From the NCBI GenBank assembly GCA_964349515.1, contig CAYGHG010000114.1:1-8025 (forward strand): a stretch of 8,025 nucleotides of DNA, written 5' to 3'. Under the pieces are notes generated by a model, which was not told the DNA's origin, searched no databases, and saw nothing but the letters and a program-made list of their open reading frames with translations. This document shows positions 1 to 5,611 of this stretch, one piece after another (position 1 is the first letter of the stretch; each line of letters opens with the position of its first letter). A program made the translations under genes and the position numbers. The stretch comes from CAYGHG01 sp964349515 (GTDB taxonomy: Bacteria > Oederibacteriota > PGYV01 > CAYGHG01).

Positions 1-2
1 CT

Positions 3-41
3 GTCCACGATGTGGTGAGAGGAAATCGTGTCCACGATGTG
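3..41. repeat. 12-bp direct repeat pair at left edge
   Basis: The word GTCCACGATGTG occurs at 3-14 and again at 30-41, in the same orientation, 27 bp apart. No open reading frame or terminal inverted repeat is associated with it. It is the left part of the repeat-rich intergenic stretch that continues to about position 420. The window cuts the region, so more copies may lie to the left. Function unknown. Confidence 0.75.
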
Positions 42-68
42 ATGCAAGTCATCATCTAAGGTCTAAGG

Positions 69-131
69 TTTACAGTTTACAGTCTACAGTCTACAGTTTA
101 CAGTTTACAGTTTACAGTCTACAGTCTACAG
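69..131. repeat. 7-bp tandem repeat, nine units of TYTACAG
   Basis: Nine uninterrupted heptamers run from 69 to 131, preceded by a degenerate unit TCTAAGG (62-68). The only variation is T or C at the second base, in the order T,T,C,C,T,T,T,C,C. This looks like duplication of a four-unit (28-bp) block with one extra T unit. A 7-bp period does not preserve reading frame, so the array is noncoding. Slipped-strand expansion is the simplest origin; any function is unknown. Confidence 0.9.
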
Positions 132-151
132 CTGAGTTATCAGCGATACTT

Positions 152-414
152 CCGTTTTTACCAAGCGTCCAGCCGTCTCAAGTCTCATGTCCCAGCGATG
201 CTGCGATGCCGCGATGCTGCGATGCCGCGATGCTGCGATGCCGCCGTATTTACCAACCCTCCAACCCGTCCCAGCGATGCCGCGATGCCGCCGTAGTTAC
301 CAAGCCTCCAACCCTCCCAGCGTTCCAGCGATGCTTCCATGCTGCCGTCCTTCCCAACCCGTCCCAGCCGTCCCTGCGATGCTGCGATGCTGCGATGCTT
401 CTGTATTTACCAAT
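152..414. repeat. Composite repeat field: GCGATGCY octamers plus a CCGT-TTACCAA word
   Basis: Octamers GCGATGCY occur as six tandem units at 195-242 (last base strictly alternating T,C,T,C,T,C), two at 274-289 and three at 376-399. Between them recurs a 14-bp word close to CCGTNTTTACCAAN at 152, 244, 291, 345 (degenerate) and 401, usually followed by a C-rich stretch such as CCTCCAACCCGTCCCA and then an octamer array. So there is a higher-order unit (word, C-rich spacer, octamers) of roughly 47-56 bp, with a longer 92-bp first interval. The two overlapping plus-strand reading frames here (187-447 and 206-526) only decode the repeat into Cys/Arg/Asp/Ala/Met peptides and are not genes. The stretch 1-526 holds no gene. 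Confidence 0.88.
353..374 (-). other. Canonical G-quadruplex motif on the minus strand
   Basis: On the plus strand CCC occurs at 353-355, 358-360, 363-365 and 372-374. On the minus strand this gives four GGG runs separated by loops of 6, 2 and 2 bases (ACGGCT, AC, TT), satisfying the usual G3 N1-7 rule. Neighbouring copies of the repeat (around 259-273 and 306-318, plus numbering) give only weaker two-tetrad patterns. It lies about 150 bases past the lemA stop on the lemA sense strand, so a read-through transcript would carry it as an RNA quadruplex. Folding and any role in transcription termination or RNA stability are inference. Confidence 0.6.
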
Positions 415-526
415 CCCTCTGCTTCAATGCTGTTTTATTATATCTGATCCCGCTCCGGATAATTTAATTAATAATCCGTCGGGGATAATCATCTGTAGCG
501 CTCAACAAGACTTCGCGCACATTTGA

Positions 527-1084
527 TTAAAACTTAACCACCGGCTTCACCCTGTCAGCTTCCGCTGCTTCAAAGAACACTCCCGCGCTGTGTCCGAATA
601 TTCCCGCAAAAATAACTCCCGGGAACTGCTGCTGATAGTCATTGTACATCTTTATGGTCTCGTTATAAAACTGCCTTGCGTAGGCTATCTTTGACTCTAT
701 GCCCGAGAGCTCCGTCATCAGGGCGGAAAAATGGGCGTCTGCCTTTAACTGCGGGTAGTTTTCAGTAACGGCAAACAGGGATTTAAGCGTGCTGCTCAGA
801 AAATTATCCGCTTCTTTTACCTTGTTTACGTCGCTGCCCGCGCTCTGCATCTGCGAGCGGGCCTCTATGACCTTCTGAAGCGTATCTTTTTCATGCGCGG
901 CGTAGCCTTTCACTGTCTCCACCAGATTTGGTATCAGGTCAGAGCGCTGTTTTAACTGCACATCAATCTGCGCCCACGCCTCTTTCATCCTGTTTTTAAG
1001 CGTTATCAGCCTGTTAAAAATACCGATTACAAAAAGAACCAGAATTCCAAGAACTACAAGCACCGCTATAAGCCCTGCTGACAT
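527..1084 (-). CDS. lemA: LemA family membrane protein
   Basis: A 185-residue protein of normal LemA length. A short N-terminal tail precedes one membrane helix (about residues 3-23). A helical domain follows with the family hallmarks: the W-x-Q-I-D-V-Q-L-K-x-R-x-D-L-I-P-N-L segment (37-54), V-K-G-Y-A-x-H-E (58-65), the E-x-Y-P-x-L-K-A stretch (108-115), and the closing A-R-x-F-Y-N-E-T-I-K-x-Y-N and F-P-G-V-I-F-A motif (136-161) before F-F-E-A-E-A-D-R. LemA proteins are membrane-anchored with the helical bundle outside the membrane; their biochemical role is poorly defined and they often pair with TPM/DUF2207 or M48 protease genes, none of which is visible here. The ATG start has a strong AGGAGG six bases upstream. 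It begins 16 bp after purM and looks like the last gene of the operon. I see no intrinsic terminator after it, only the repeat field. Confidence 0.93.
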   Translation of the reverse strand: MSAGLIAVLVVLGILVLFVIGIFNRLITLKNRMKEAWAQIDVQLKQRSDLIPNLVETVKGYAAHEKDTLQKVIEARSQMQSAGSDVNKVKEADNFLSSTLKSLFAVTENYPQLKADAHFSALMTELSGIESKIAYARQFYNETIKMYNDYQQQFPGVIFAGIFGHSAGVFFEAAEADRVKPVVKF

Positions 1085-1100
1085 AACACACCTCCTGGTT

Positions 1101-2126
1101 TTATATGACCCTTACTTTGCCGCTTCCTTTTACTATTTTTCCTATTTTATAAACCTTCTCGCCCGCATCCGCGAATATTTTTGAAATTGCCCCTGCCTTT
1201 GAAGCGCTGACAATCACCACAAGCCCGATGCCCATGTTAAACACCCTGTGCATCTCCTCTTTTGATATTTTACCGGTCTTTTGTATCATGGAAAATACGG
1301 GCAGCACTTTCCAGCTTCCCTCCACGACCTCGCAGTCAACAGTATCAGGCAGCACCCTGACTATATTGTCGTAAAAGCCGCCGCCTGTGATATGGGCTAT
1401 TGAATGCACATCCTTAAAATGTGATTTGAAAACTTTCCACACAGAGTTCAGGTACGACCTGTGCGGTTTCAGGAGGGCTGTGCCGAGGGTTGTGCCGAGT
1501 TCTTTTACCCTCTGCGTGTATTTTATCCCGGCTGTTTCAAAAACTCTCCTCGCAAGGGAATATCCGTTTGTGTGGAGCCCGCTCGAGCCTAAGCCCAGCA
1601 CCACGTCCCCCGGTTTTACGCTTTTACCGGTCACTATCCTGCCGGGGGCAACCTCACCCACTATGGTGCCTACGAGGTCATAGTCCCCGGGCTTGTAAAT
1701 ACCCGGCATCTCCGCGGTTTCCCCTCCTATTAATACGCACCCGTTTTCACGGCAGGCTTTGGAGAGCCCCTTTATCACTTTTACAAGCACAGGCGCTTCC
1801 AGTTTCCCCGTGCCGAAATAATCAAGAAAGAAAAGCGGCCTCGCGCCCATCACCAGTATGTCGTTTACACAGTGGTTTACTATATCTTCGCCTACGGTGT
1901 GGTGTATGCCGAGTTCCTGCGCAATTTTCAGTTTGGTGCCGACGCCGTCGGTGCTCGCAACGACGTACTTGTCCTTTGATATCTTGTAAACCCCGCCGAA
2001 ACTGCCTATGTCCGTGCCGACATTTTTGTTGAAAGTTGATTTGATAAATTTCTTGGCGCTTTTCAGCGCCCTTGTCGCGGTGTCAATATCAACCCCCGCT
2101 TTTTTATAAAGCTCCGACTTTGCCAT
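1101..2126 (-). CDS. purM: Phosphoribosylformylglycinamidine cyclo-ligase (AIR synthetase)
   Basis: A 341-residue protein, full length for PurM. It closes the imidazole ring in step five of de novo purine synthesis, turning FGAM and ATP into AIR in the cytosol. Family landmarks in order: S-T-D-G-V-G-T-K-L (58-66), nucleotide-binding G-G-E-T-A-E-M-P-G-I-Y (134-144), G-L-H-T-N-G-Y-S-L-A-R (183-193), H-I-T-G-G-G-F-Y-D-N (245-254) and F-N-M-G-I-G (296-301). These span both halves of the PurM/HypE/SelD fold. The ATG at 2126 is preceded by GGAGG five bases upstream. It follows pheA by 18 bp and precedes lemA by 16 bp, with no other purine gene nearby, so it appears to be co-transcribed through operon packing rather than pathway grouping. 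All key motifs are intact. Confidence 0.97.
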   Translation of the reverse strand: MAKSELYKKAGVDIDTATRALKSAKKFIKSTFNKNVGTDIGSFGGVYKISKDKYVVASTDGVGTKLKIAQELGIHHTVGEDIVNHCVNDILVMGARPLFFLDYFGTGKLEAPVLVKVIKGLSKACRENGCVLIGGETAEMPGIYKPGDYDLVGTIVGEVAPGRIVTGKSVKPGDVVLGLGSSGLHTNGYSLARRVFETAGIKYTQRVKELGTTLGTALLKPHRSYLNSVWKVFKSHFKDVHSIAHITGGGFYDNIVRVLPDTVDCEVVEGSWKVLPVFSMIQKTGKISKEEMHRVFNMGIGLVVIVSASKAGAISKIFADAGEKVYKIGKIVKGSGKVRVI

Positions 2127-2144
2127 TGGTTCCTCCGCTGCGCT

Positions 2145-3209
2145 TTAAAATTTCGGGTATGAGCCGAGTATTTTTACCGCGCCCGCGTTTTTTTCCACTT
2201 CCGCCAGCGCCTTTTTTATCTTTTCGTCCTCTATGTGCCCGTTCATATCCACAAAGAAGTAGTAGTCCCACGCTTTTTTCTTTGAGGGCCTTGATTCTAT
2301 GTTTGTGAGGTTGACGCCGTATTTCTCAAAAGGCTTCAGCATCAGGTACAGCGCTCCGACTTTGTCCTTTATAGAAACCATAACCGAGGTTTTGTCATCC
2401 CCCGTGCGGCGGCTCTCGCCTTTTCCTATTATGAAAAACCGCGTCATATTGCCGGCCACATCCTCAACATTTGGGGCAAGCACATTGAGCCCGTATATCT
2501 TTGCAGCCAGAGGCGCGGCTATTGCCGCTGATTTTTTTGTTTTCGAGGCAAGAAGCGCCGCCTTTGAGTTGCTGGATACCTCCGATACCGTTACTCCCGG
2601 CAGGTTTGCCTCTATGTAACCCCTGCACTGGCCGAGTGTCTGTGGATGGACAAAAAGCTTTTTCACCCCTGACAGGCTTTTTTCCTTTGAAAGCAGGTAG
2701 TGGTTGATTTTTAGCAGGACTTCGGAGTAAATCTTCAGGTCATAGTCCGCGAACATGTCATAAGTGTAGTTAACCGCGCCCTCTGTAGAGTTCTCTATCG
2801 GCACACAGCCGTAATCCGCGTTGCCCTTCAACACTTCGCCGAAAACATCCTTTATGGCCGCGACAGGCAGGTAGCCCGCAGCGCCGCCGAACCTTTTCAT
2901 CGCGGCTATGTTGCTGTATGAAGCGACAGGCCCGAGATAGGCAATCCACGGTTTTTTCTGCATCGCGCGGCTCACGGAAAAGACCTCATTATAAACAGCG
3001 GCGAGCCCCTCCGGGGGAAATGCGCCTTTGTGCTCTTTGAGTTTTTTAAGTATCAGCGCCTCGCGCGCCGGGTCATAGACCTCGGCCTTTGCCTCTTTCT
3101 TCACGCTTGCTATCTTTTTTACGCGGAGAGCTCTTTCGTGCAACAGCCCAACGACTTTTTTGTCTATCAGGTCTATTTCCTTTCGCCAGCCGCTTAGATC
3201 CTTTTTCAT
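2145..3209 (-). CDS. pheA: Bifunctional chorismate mutase / prephenate dehydratase (P-protein)
   Basis: A 354-residue, three-domain enzyme converting chorismate to prephenate and then phenylpyruvate for phenylalanine synthesis. Residues 1-85 form an AroQ-type chorismate mutase, with R9, the D-P-A-R-E segment at 46-50 and Q84 in the expected places. Residues 87-265 are the dehydratase, with Y-L-G-P (91-94), P-I-E-N-S-T-E-G (137-144), H-P-Q-T-L-G-Q-C (188-195) and the catalytic T-R-F (256-258). Residues 273-350 are an ACT domain with G-A-L-Y (285-288) and E-S-R-P (305-308), the motifs that bind phenylalanine in regulated enzymes, so feedback inhibition is likely. The ATG at 3209 has a GGGGG run six bases upstream, and the mutase helix begins within ten residues, which supports this start. 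The first 137 bp overlap the rluB reading frame. purM follows after 18 bp. Confidence 0.96.
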   Translation of the reverse strand: MKKDLSGWRKEIDLIDKKVVGLLHERALRVKKIASVKKEAKAEVYDPAREALILKKLKEHKGAFPPEGLAAVYNEVFSVSRAMQKKPWIAYLGPVASYSNIAAMKRFGGAAGYLPVAAIKDVFGEVLKGNADYGCVPIENSTEGAVNYTYDMFADYDLKIYSEVLLKINHYLLSKEKSLSGVKKLFVHPQTLGQCRGYIEANLPGVTVSEVSSNSKAALLASKTKKSAAIAAPLAAKIYGLNVLAPNVEDVAGNMTRFFIIGKGESRRTGDDKTSVMVSIKDKVGALYLMLKPFEKYGVNLTNIESRPSKKKAWDYYFFVDMNGHIEDEKIKKALAEVEKNAGAVKILGSYPKF

Positions 3210-3918
3210 CTCGGACCCCCAGAAAATATTTTATTTCAGCCTCTGTCAGATACCTGTACGAGCCATAGTCAAGCCCCTCGCAGGTCACAGTCCCTACGCT
3301 CACTCTTTTCAGCCACACCGCGGGGTGCCCCACCGCCTCCAGCATTTTCCTGACCTGGTGGTTTATGCCCTGCGTTATGGTTATTGTAACCACATCGTTT
3401 GATTCAAATTTCTGGTGTACGGCAGCCTCCTGCGCGGAGACAAACCCGCCCTCAACCTTTATGCCGCGCTTCAGCCTTTCAAGCGCCTTATCTGTAATCC
3501 TGCCGCTTATCTTTGCCGCGTATTTTTTCTTGATTTCAAATTTCGGGTGCATCACCGCGTTTGCCCACACTCCGTCGTTTGTAAGAAAGAGCGTGCCGGT
3601 AGTGTTGTAGTCAAGCCTGCCCACGGGAAAAAGCCTCGCGTCAACACCCTTTACAAGCTCAACCACGGTATTTCTGCCCTTGTCATCAGTTACTGTGCTG
3701 ACGTATCCGGAGGGTTTGTTCATCACCAGATAGACAGGTTTTTCCCGCTTGAGAAGCCTGCTGTTGTATTTCACGGAATCCCGCTCCGGGTCAACCTTGA
3801 ACCCGAGCTCGGTTATGACTATGCCGTTTACCCGTATCATCCCGGTTGTTATCAGTTCCTCTGCTTTCCTGCGGGAAGCCACACCGCAGGAAGCTATGTA
3901 CTTTTGTAGGCGCTCCAT
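3073..3918 (-). CDS. rluB: RluB-type 23S rRNA pseudouridine synthase
   Basis: A 281-residue RsuA/RluB-family enzyme that isomerises uridine to pseudouridine in ribosomal RNA. An S4 RNA-binding domain fills residues 1-55 (E-R-L-Q-K-Y-I-A and S-R-R-K-A-E-E-L-I). The catalytic domain carries G-R-L-D-Y-N-T-T-G with the presumed nucleophile D103, followed by L-F-L-T-N-D-G and the I-N-H-Q-V-R-K-M stretch (185-192). The fold ends near residue 236; residues 237-281 are a Lys/Arg-rich tail (about 18 basic, 5 acidic) that lies wholly within the overlap with pheA in another frame. Such tails exist in the family, but a frameshift is also possible (see findings). The ATG start fits the conserved N terminus, yet the upstream spacer shows no Shine-Dalgarno. 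RluB rather than RsuA or RluE is favoured by the scpAB neighbourhood, but the exact target base is not certain. Confidence 0.9.
   Translation of the reverse strand: MERLQKYIASCGVASRRKAEELITTGMIRVNGIVITELGFKVDPERDSVKYNSRLLKREKPVYLVMNKPSGYVSTVTDDKGRNTVVELVKGVDARLFPVGRLDYNTTGTLFLTNDGVWANAVMHPKFEIKKKYAAKISGRITDKALERLKRGIKVEGGFVSAQEAAVHQKFESNDVVTITITQGINHQVRKMLEAVGHPAVWLKRVSVGTVTCEGLDYGSYRYLTEAEIKYFLGVRDEKGSKRLAKGNRPDRQKSRWAVARKSSPRKKDSKREERGKGRGL
3216..3220 (-). other. G5 run: pheA ribosome-binding site inside rluB
   Basis: On the minus strand GGGGG is followed by TCCGAG and the pheA ATG. It is the only Shine-Dalgarno-like sequence for pheA and lies inside the rluB frame, so pheA translation is probably coupled to rluB. 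The same homopolymer is a natural place for an indel: with six Gs the rluB frame would read GGG GGT CCG AGA TGA and stop in a 4-base ATGA overlap with the pheA start. Confidence 0.55.
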
Positions 3919-3983
3919 AACATAAGTTAATAAGACAAAAGGCAGAAGACATAAGTTAAAACTTAGGCCCTTCCCCTGCTGCC
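3919..3983. repeat. scpB-rluB spacer with 11-bp direct repeats and a small palindrome
   Basis: The 65-bp gap contains ACATAAGTTAA twice in the same orientation (3920-3930 and 3949-3959), 29 bp apart. The second copy is part of a perfect 14-bp inverted repeat, TAAGTTAAAACTTA (3952-3965). It is the only gap above 20 bp in the operon. On the minus strand it forms the rluB leader, which has no purine-rich Shine-Dalgarno and carries an out-of-frame ATG five bases before the rluB start that opens a 9-codon frame. The AT-rich hairpin is followed by pyrimidine-rich sequence but no clean U-tract, so I do not call it a terminator. Confidence 0.7.
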
Positions 3984-4850
3984 TTACTTTTCCTCCTCTT
4001 CGTCATCGTCATCGTCGTCCTCGTCGTCATCATCAAAATCGTCGTCATCTTCATCGTCGTCAAAATCATCATCGTCATCATCATCGTCATCATCATCGTT
4101 TTCAGTCTCATCTGTCTTTTCTGTCTTATCGTTCTCATCTGTCTTTTCTGTCTTATCAGTCTTTTCATCCTCATCTGTCGTTTCTGTCTTCCCCGCCTCT
4201 TCCTCGTTCCTCTCAAGCCTTTGCTTCAGTTCCTTTGCCTCTTCGTCCATATTGGCAAATGCCATTGCAGTCTGGCCCTTTGCCGCTTCCACCCTGTCTT
4301 CCCAGTTTTCTATATTCTCGTCGCGCTCAAGTATTGATTTTATCTCCTCAAGCTTCGGCAGGTCTTCAAGCGAGTTTACCCCCAGGTACTGCAGGAAATC
4401 CCTGGTCGTGCCGTAAAGAAGCGGCCTGCCCGGGCTTTCTTTCCTGCCCGCTATCTTTATCAGTTTTCTTTCCAGAAGCGTGTGATAAACCCCGTCGGAA
4501 TTAACACCCCTTATCATCTCCACTTCCTGTTTTGCTATCGGCTGTTTGTATGCAATTATCGCCATGACTTCCAGCGCCGGCCTTGAGAGCCTCGCTAAAA
4601 ATCTGTTTTTATAAAGTTTCTTTATATGCGGCGCGTATTCCGGGAGCGTCAGCAGTTCATAGCCGCCCGCAATCTCACGGACGCACACAGGCGCGCCGCG
4701 TTCTTTTAAATTTTCATTAATCCTGTCAACAGCCTCCTTTATCTCCTTGAGCGGCGCTTCCACGACTCCGGCCAGCACCGAGGCCGCGAGCGGTTTGTCG
4801 CTCGTAAAGAGAAGAGCCTCTATTACCTTTTCCGTATCCTGTTTTGACAT
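3984..4850 (-). CDS. scpB: Segregation and condensation protein B with long acidic tail
   Basis: A 288-residue ScpB, the winged-helix partner that binds the kleisin ScpA and regulates SMC in chromosome condensation and segregation. The conserved part is residues 1 to about 172: the first winged helix with E-K-V-I-E-A-L-L-F (7-15), then L-S-R-P-A-L-E-V-M-A-I-I-A-Y-K-Q-P (88-104) and R-G-V-N-S-D (114-119), then the R-K-E-S-P-G-R-P-L-L-Y-G-T-T (136-149) and F-L-Q-Y-L-G-V-N-S-L-E-D-L-P (152-165) signatures. Beyond it is a helical linker rich in Glu/Lys, then Thr/Asp/Glu/Lys repeats (221-250) and an almost pure Asp/Glu run (252-287). Many ScpB proteins end near 180-200 residues, so the tail is extra. 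I chose ATG 4850, not the TTG at 4889, because GGAAGG lies eight bases upstream and the protein then starts at the normal S-K-x-x-x-E-K-V-I-E-A. It follows scpA by 4 bp. Confidence 0.95.
   Translation of the reverse strand: MSKQDTEKVIEALLFTSDKPLAASVLAGVVEAPLKEIKEAVDRINENLKERGAPVCVREIAGGYELLTLPEYAPHIKKLYKNRFLARLSRPALEVMAIIAYKQPIAKQEVEMIRGVNSDGVYHTLLERKLIKIAGRKESPGRPLLYGTTRDFLQYLGVNSLEDLPKLEEIKSILERDENIENWEDRVEAAKGQTAMAFANMDEEAKELKQRLERNEEEAGKTETTDEDEKTDKTEKTDENDKTEKTDETENDDDDDDDDDDDFDDDEDDDDFDDDDEDDDDDDEEEEK
3987..4190 (-). repeat. Acidic low-complexity tail of scpB, GAY and 27-bp coding repeats
   Basis: This stretch encodes ScpB residues 221-287. Its upstream half has a 24-bp word repeated exactly at 4107-4130 and 4134-4157 (27-bp period, nine codons), plus a degenerate copy near 4171-4190. 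It gives repeated K-T-E-K-T-D-E peptides. The downstream half (about 3987-4097) is a GAC/GAT trinucleotide run giving Asp broken by two Phe and a few Glu. Both periods are multiples of three, unlike the 7- and 8-bp arrays in the noncoding field, so the expansion has been kept in frame. Length variation between strains is likely. Confidence 0.85.
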
Positions 4851-4854
4851 TTTT

Positions 4855-5610
4855 TTAACCTTCCGTAACTGATAAAATAGCGGGATCAAAATCCCTGTCT
4901 TTTATGAATATTCTTATGTCGTCAAAATGCGCGTCCTGAAAAACCGAGATTACTTTCAGTTTCAGCAGTTCGAGAATGGCGAGAAAAAGCGCTATGATAT
5001 AGGGCTTGTCGCCGTGCGCCTCCGCCATGTCAAAAAAACTCACGCTGTCGTTCTTTTTTAAAACGTCAATCAGTTCGTTCATCCTGTCTTTTACCTTTAT
5101 TGACTCGCCGGGTATCATGACTATCCTGCGCTCTTTAAGCCTGCTTAACACGTCATCCATCGCTTTGGCGAGCTCGTATATGTCCATTACCAGTTCCTTG
5201 TCCTCTTTTGCGACGTTGACCGGGTAGAGCCTCTCAAAGAGGTCCCGCTTTTTCGCCTCATAGACACGGAGCTTTTCAGATATTTCCTTAAAGGTATTAT
5301 ACTCTATCAGGTGCTGCACCAGCTCCATGCGCGGGTCTTCCTCGTCAGCCTGCACTATCTCGTCGCGCGGCAGCAGCATCTTTGACTTTATGTATATCAG
5401 CGTCGCGGCTATCACTATGAACTCGCTTGCGATGTCGAGGTTGAGCTTCCGCATCAGGTCAAGATAAGCCAGATACTCCTCGGTAATTTTGGCTATCGGT
5501 ATGTCGTATATGTCTATCTGGTCCTTCCTTATCAGGTAAAGCAGGAGGTCAAAAGGCCCCTCAAATACCGCGAGCTTGAGCTGATAGGGGTTGTCTGCCG
5601 TGTACTGCAT
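4855..5610 (-). CDS. scpA: Segregation and condensation protein A (kleisin)
   Basis: A 251-residue ScpA, the kleisin that bridges SMC heads in the bacterial condensin complex. Hallmarks in order: F-E-G-P-F-D-L-L-L-Y-L-I (16-27), the I-D-I-Y-D-I-P-I-A-K-I-T-E-E-Y-L segment (33-48), E-F-I-V-I-A-A-T-L-I-Y-I-K-S-K-M-L-L-P (63-81), and a C-terminal winged-helix part with A-L-F-L-A-I-L-E-L-L-K-L, the SMC-head-binding end. Length is ordinary. The ATG at 5610 lies one base after the trpS stop, with GAGG ten bases upstream. A TTG at 5619 is in frame, but its spacing to GAGG is too short, so I prefer the ATG. The gene ends 4 bp before scpB. No smc gene is in the window. Confidence 0.96.
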   Translation of the reverse strand: MQYTADNPYQLKLAVFEGPFDLLLYLIRKDQIDIYDIPIAKITEEYLAYLDLMRKLNLDIASEFIVIAATLIYIKSKMLLPRDEIVQADEEDPRMELVQHLIEYNTFKEISEKLRVYEAKKRDLFERLYPVNVAKEDKELVMDIYELAKAMDDVLSRLKERRIVMIPGESIKVKDRMNELIDVLKKNDSVSFFDMAEAHGDKPYIIALFLAILELLKLKVISVFQDAHFDDIRIFIKDRDFDPAILSVTEG

Positions 5611-5611
5611 T

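Noticed and set aside
62..399. CRISPR array
   Set aside because: Units are 7-8 bp and directly adjacent; there are no 25-40 bp repeats with unique spacers and no cas genes.
195..399. Cyanobacterial HIP1 (GCGATCGC) sites
   Set aside because: The unit is GCGATGCY, not palindromic and tandem rather than dispersed.
437..442. TATAAT on the minus strand reading into the repeat field
   Set aside because: No -35 box or extended -10 and no gene downstream; likely chance in an AT-rich stretch.
454..522. Possible terminator hairpins after lemA (around 457-479 and 496-521)
   Set aside because: Stems are short or mismatched and neither is followed by a U-tract on the minus strand.
187..526. Two overlapping plus-strand reading frames (86 and 106 codons) through the repeat field
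   Set aside because: Their peptides simply decode the 8-bp repeat (an 8-residue period every 24 bases), have no ribosome-binding site and no domain-like sequence.
1387..2032. Plus-strand frames opposite purM and other genes
   Set aside because: They lie antisense to well-supported genes, with low-complexity or unrecognisable peptides and no ribosome-binding sites.
3956..4216. Minus-strand frame with Met/Thr/Arg/Lys repeats (86 codons)
   Set aside because: It is the alternate-frame reading of the scpB acidic repeat, with no start signal.
4851..4889. TTG start at 4889 for scpB (13 extra residues)
   Set aside because: It overlaps scpA, while ATG 4850 has GGAAGG at good spacing and the expected family N terminus.
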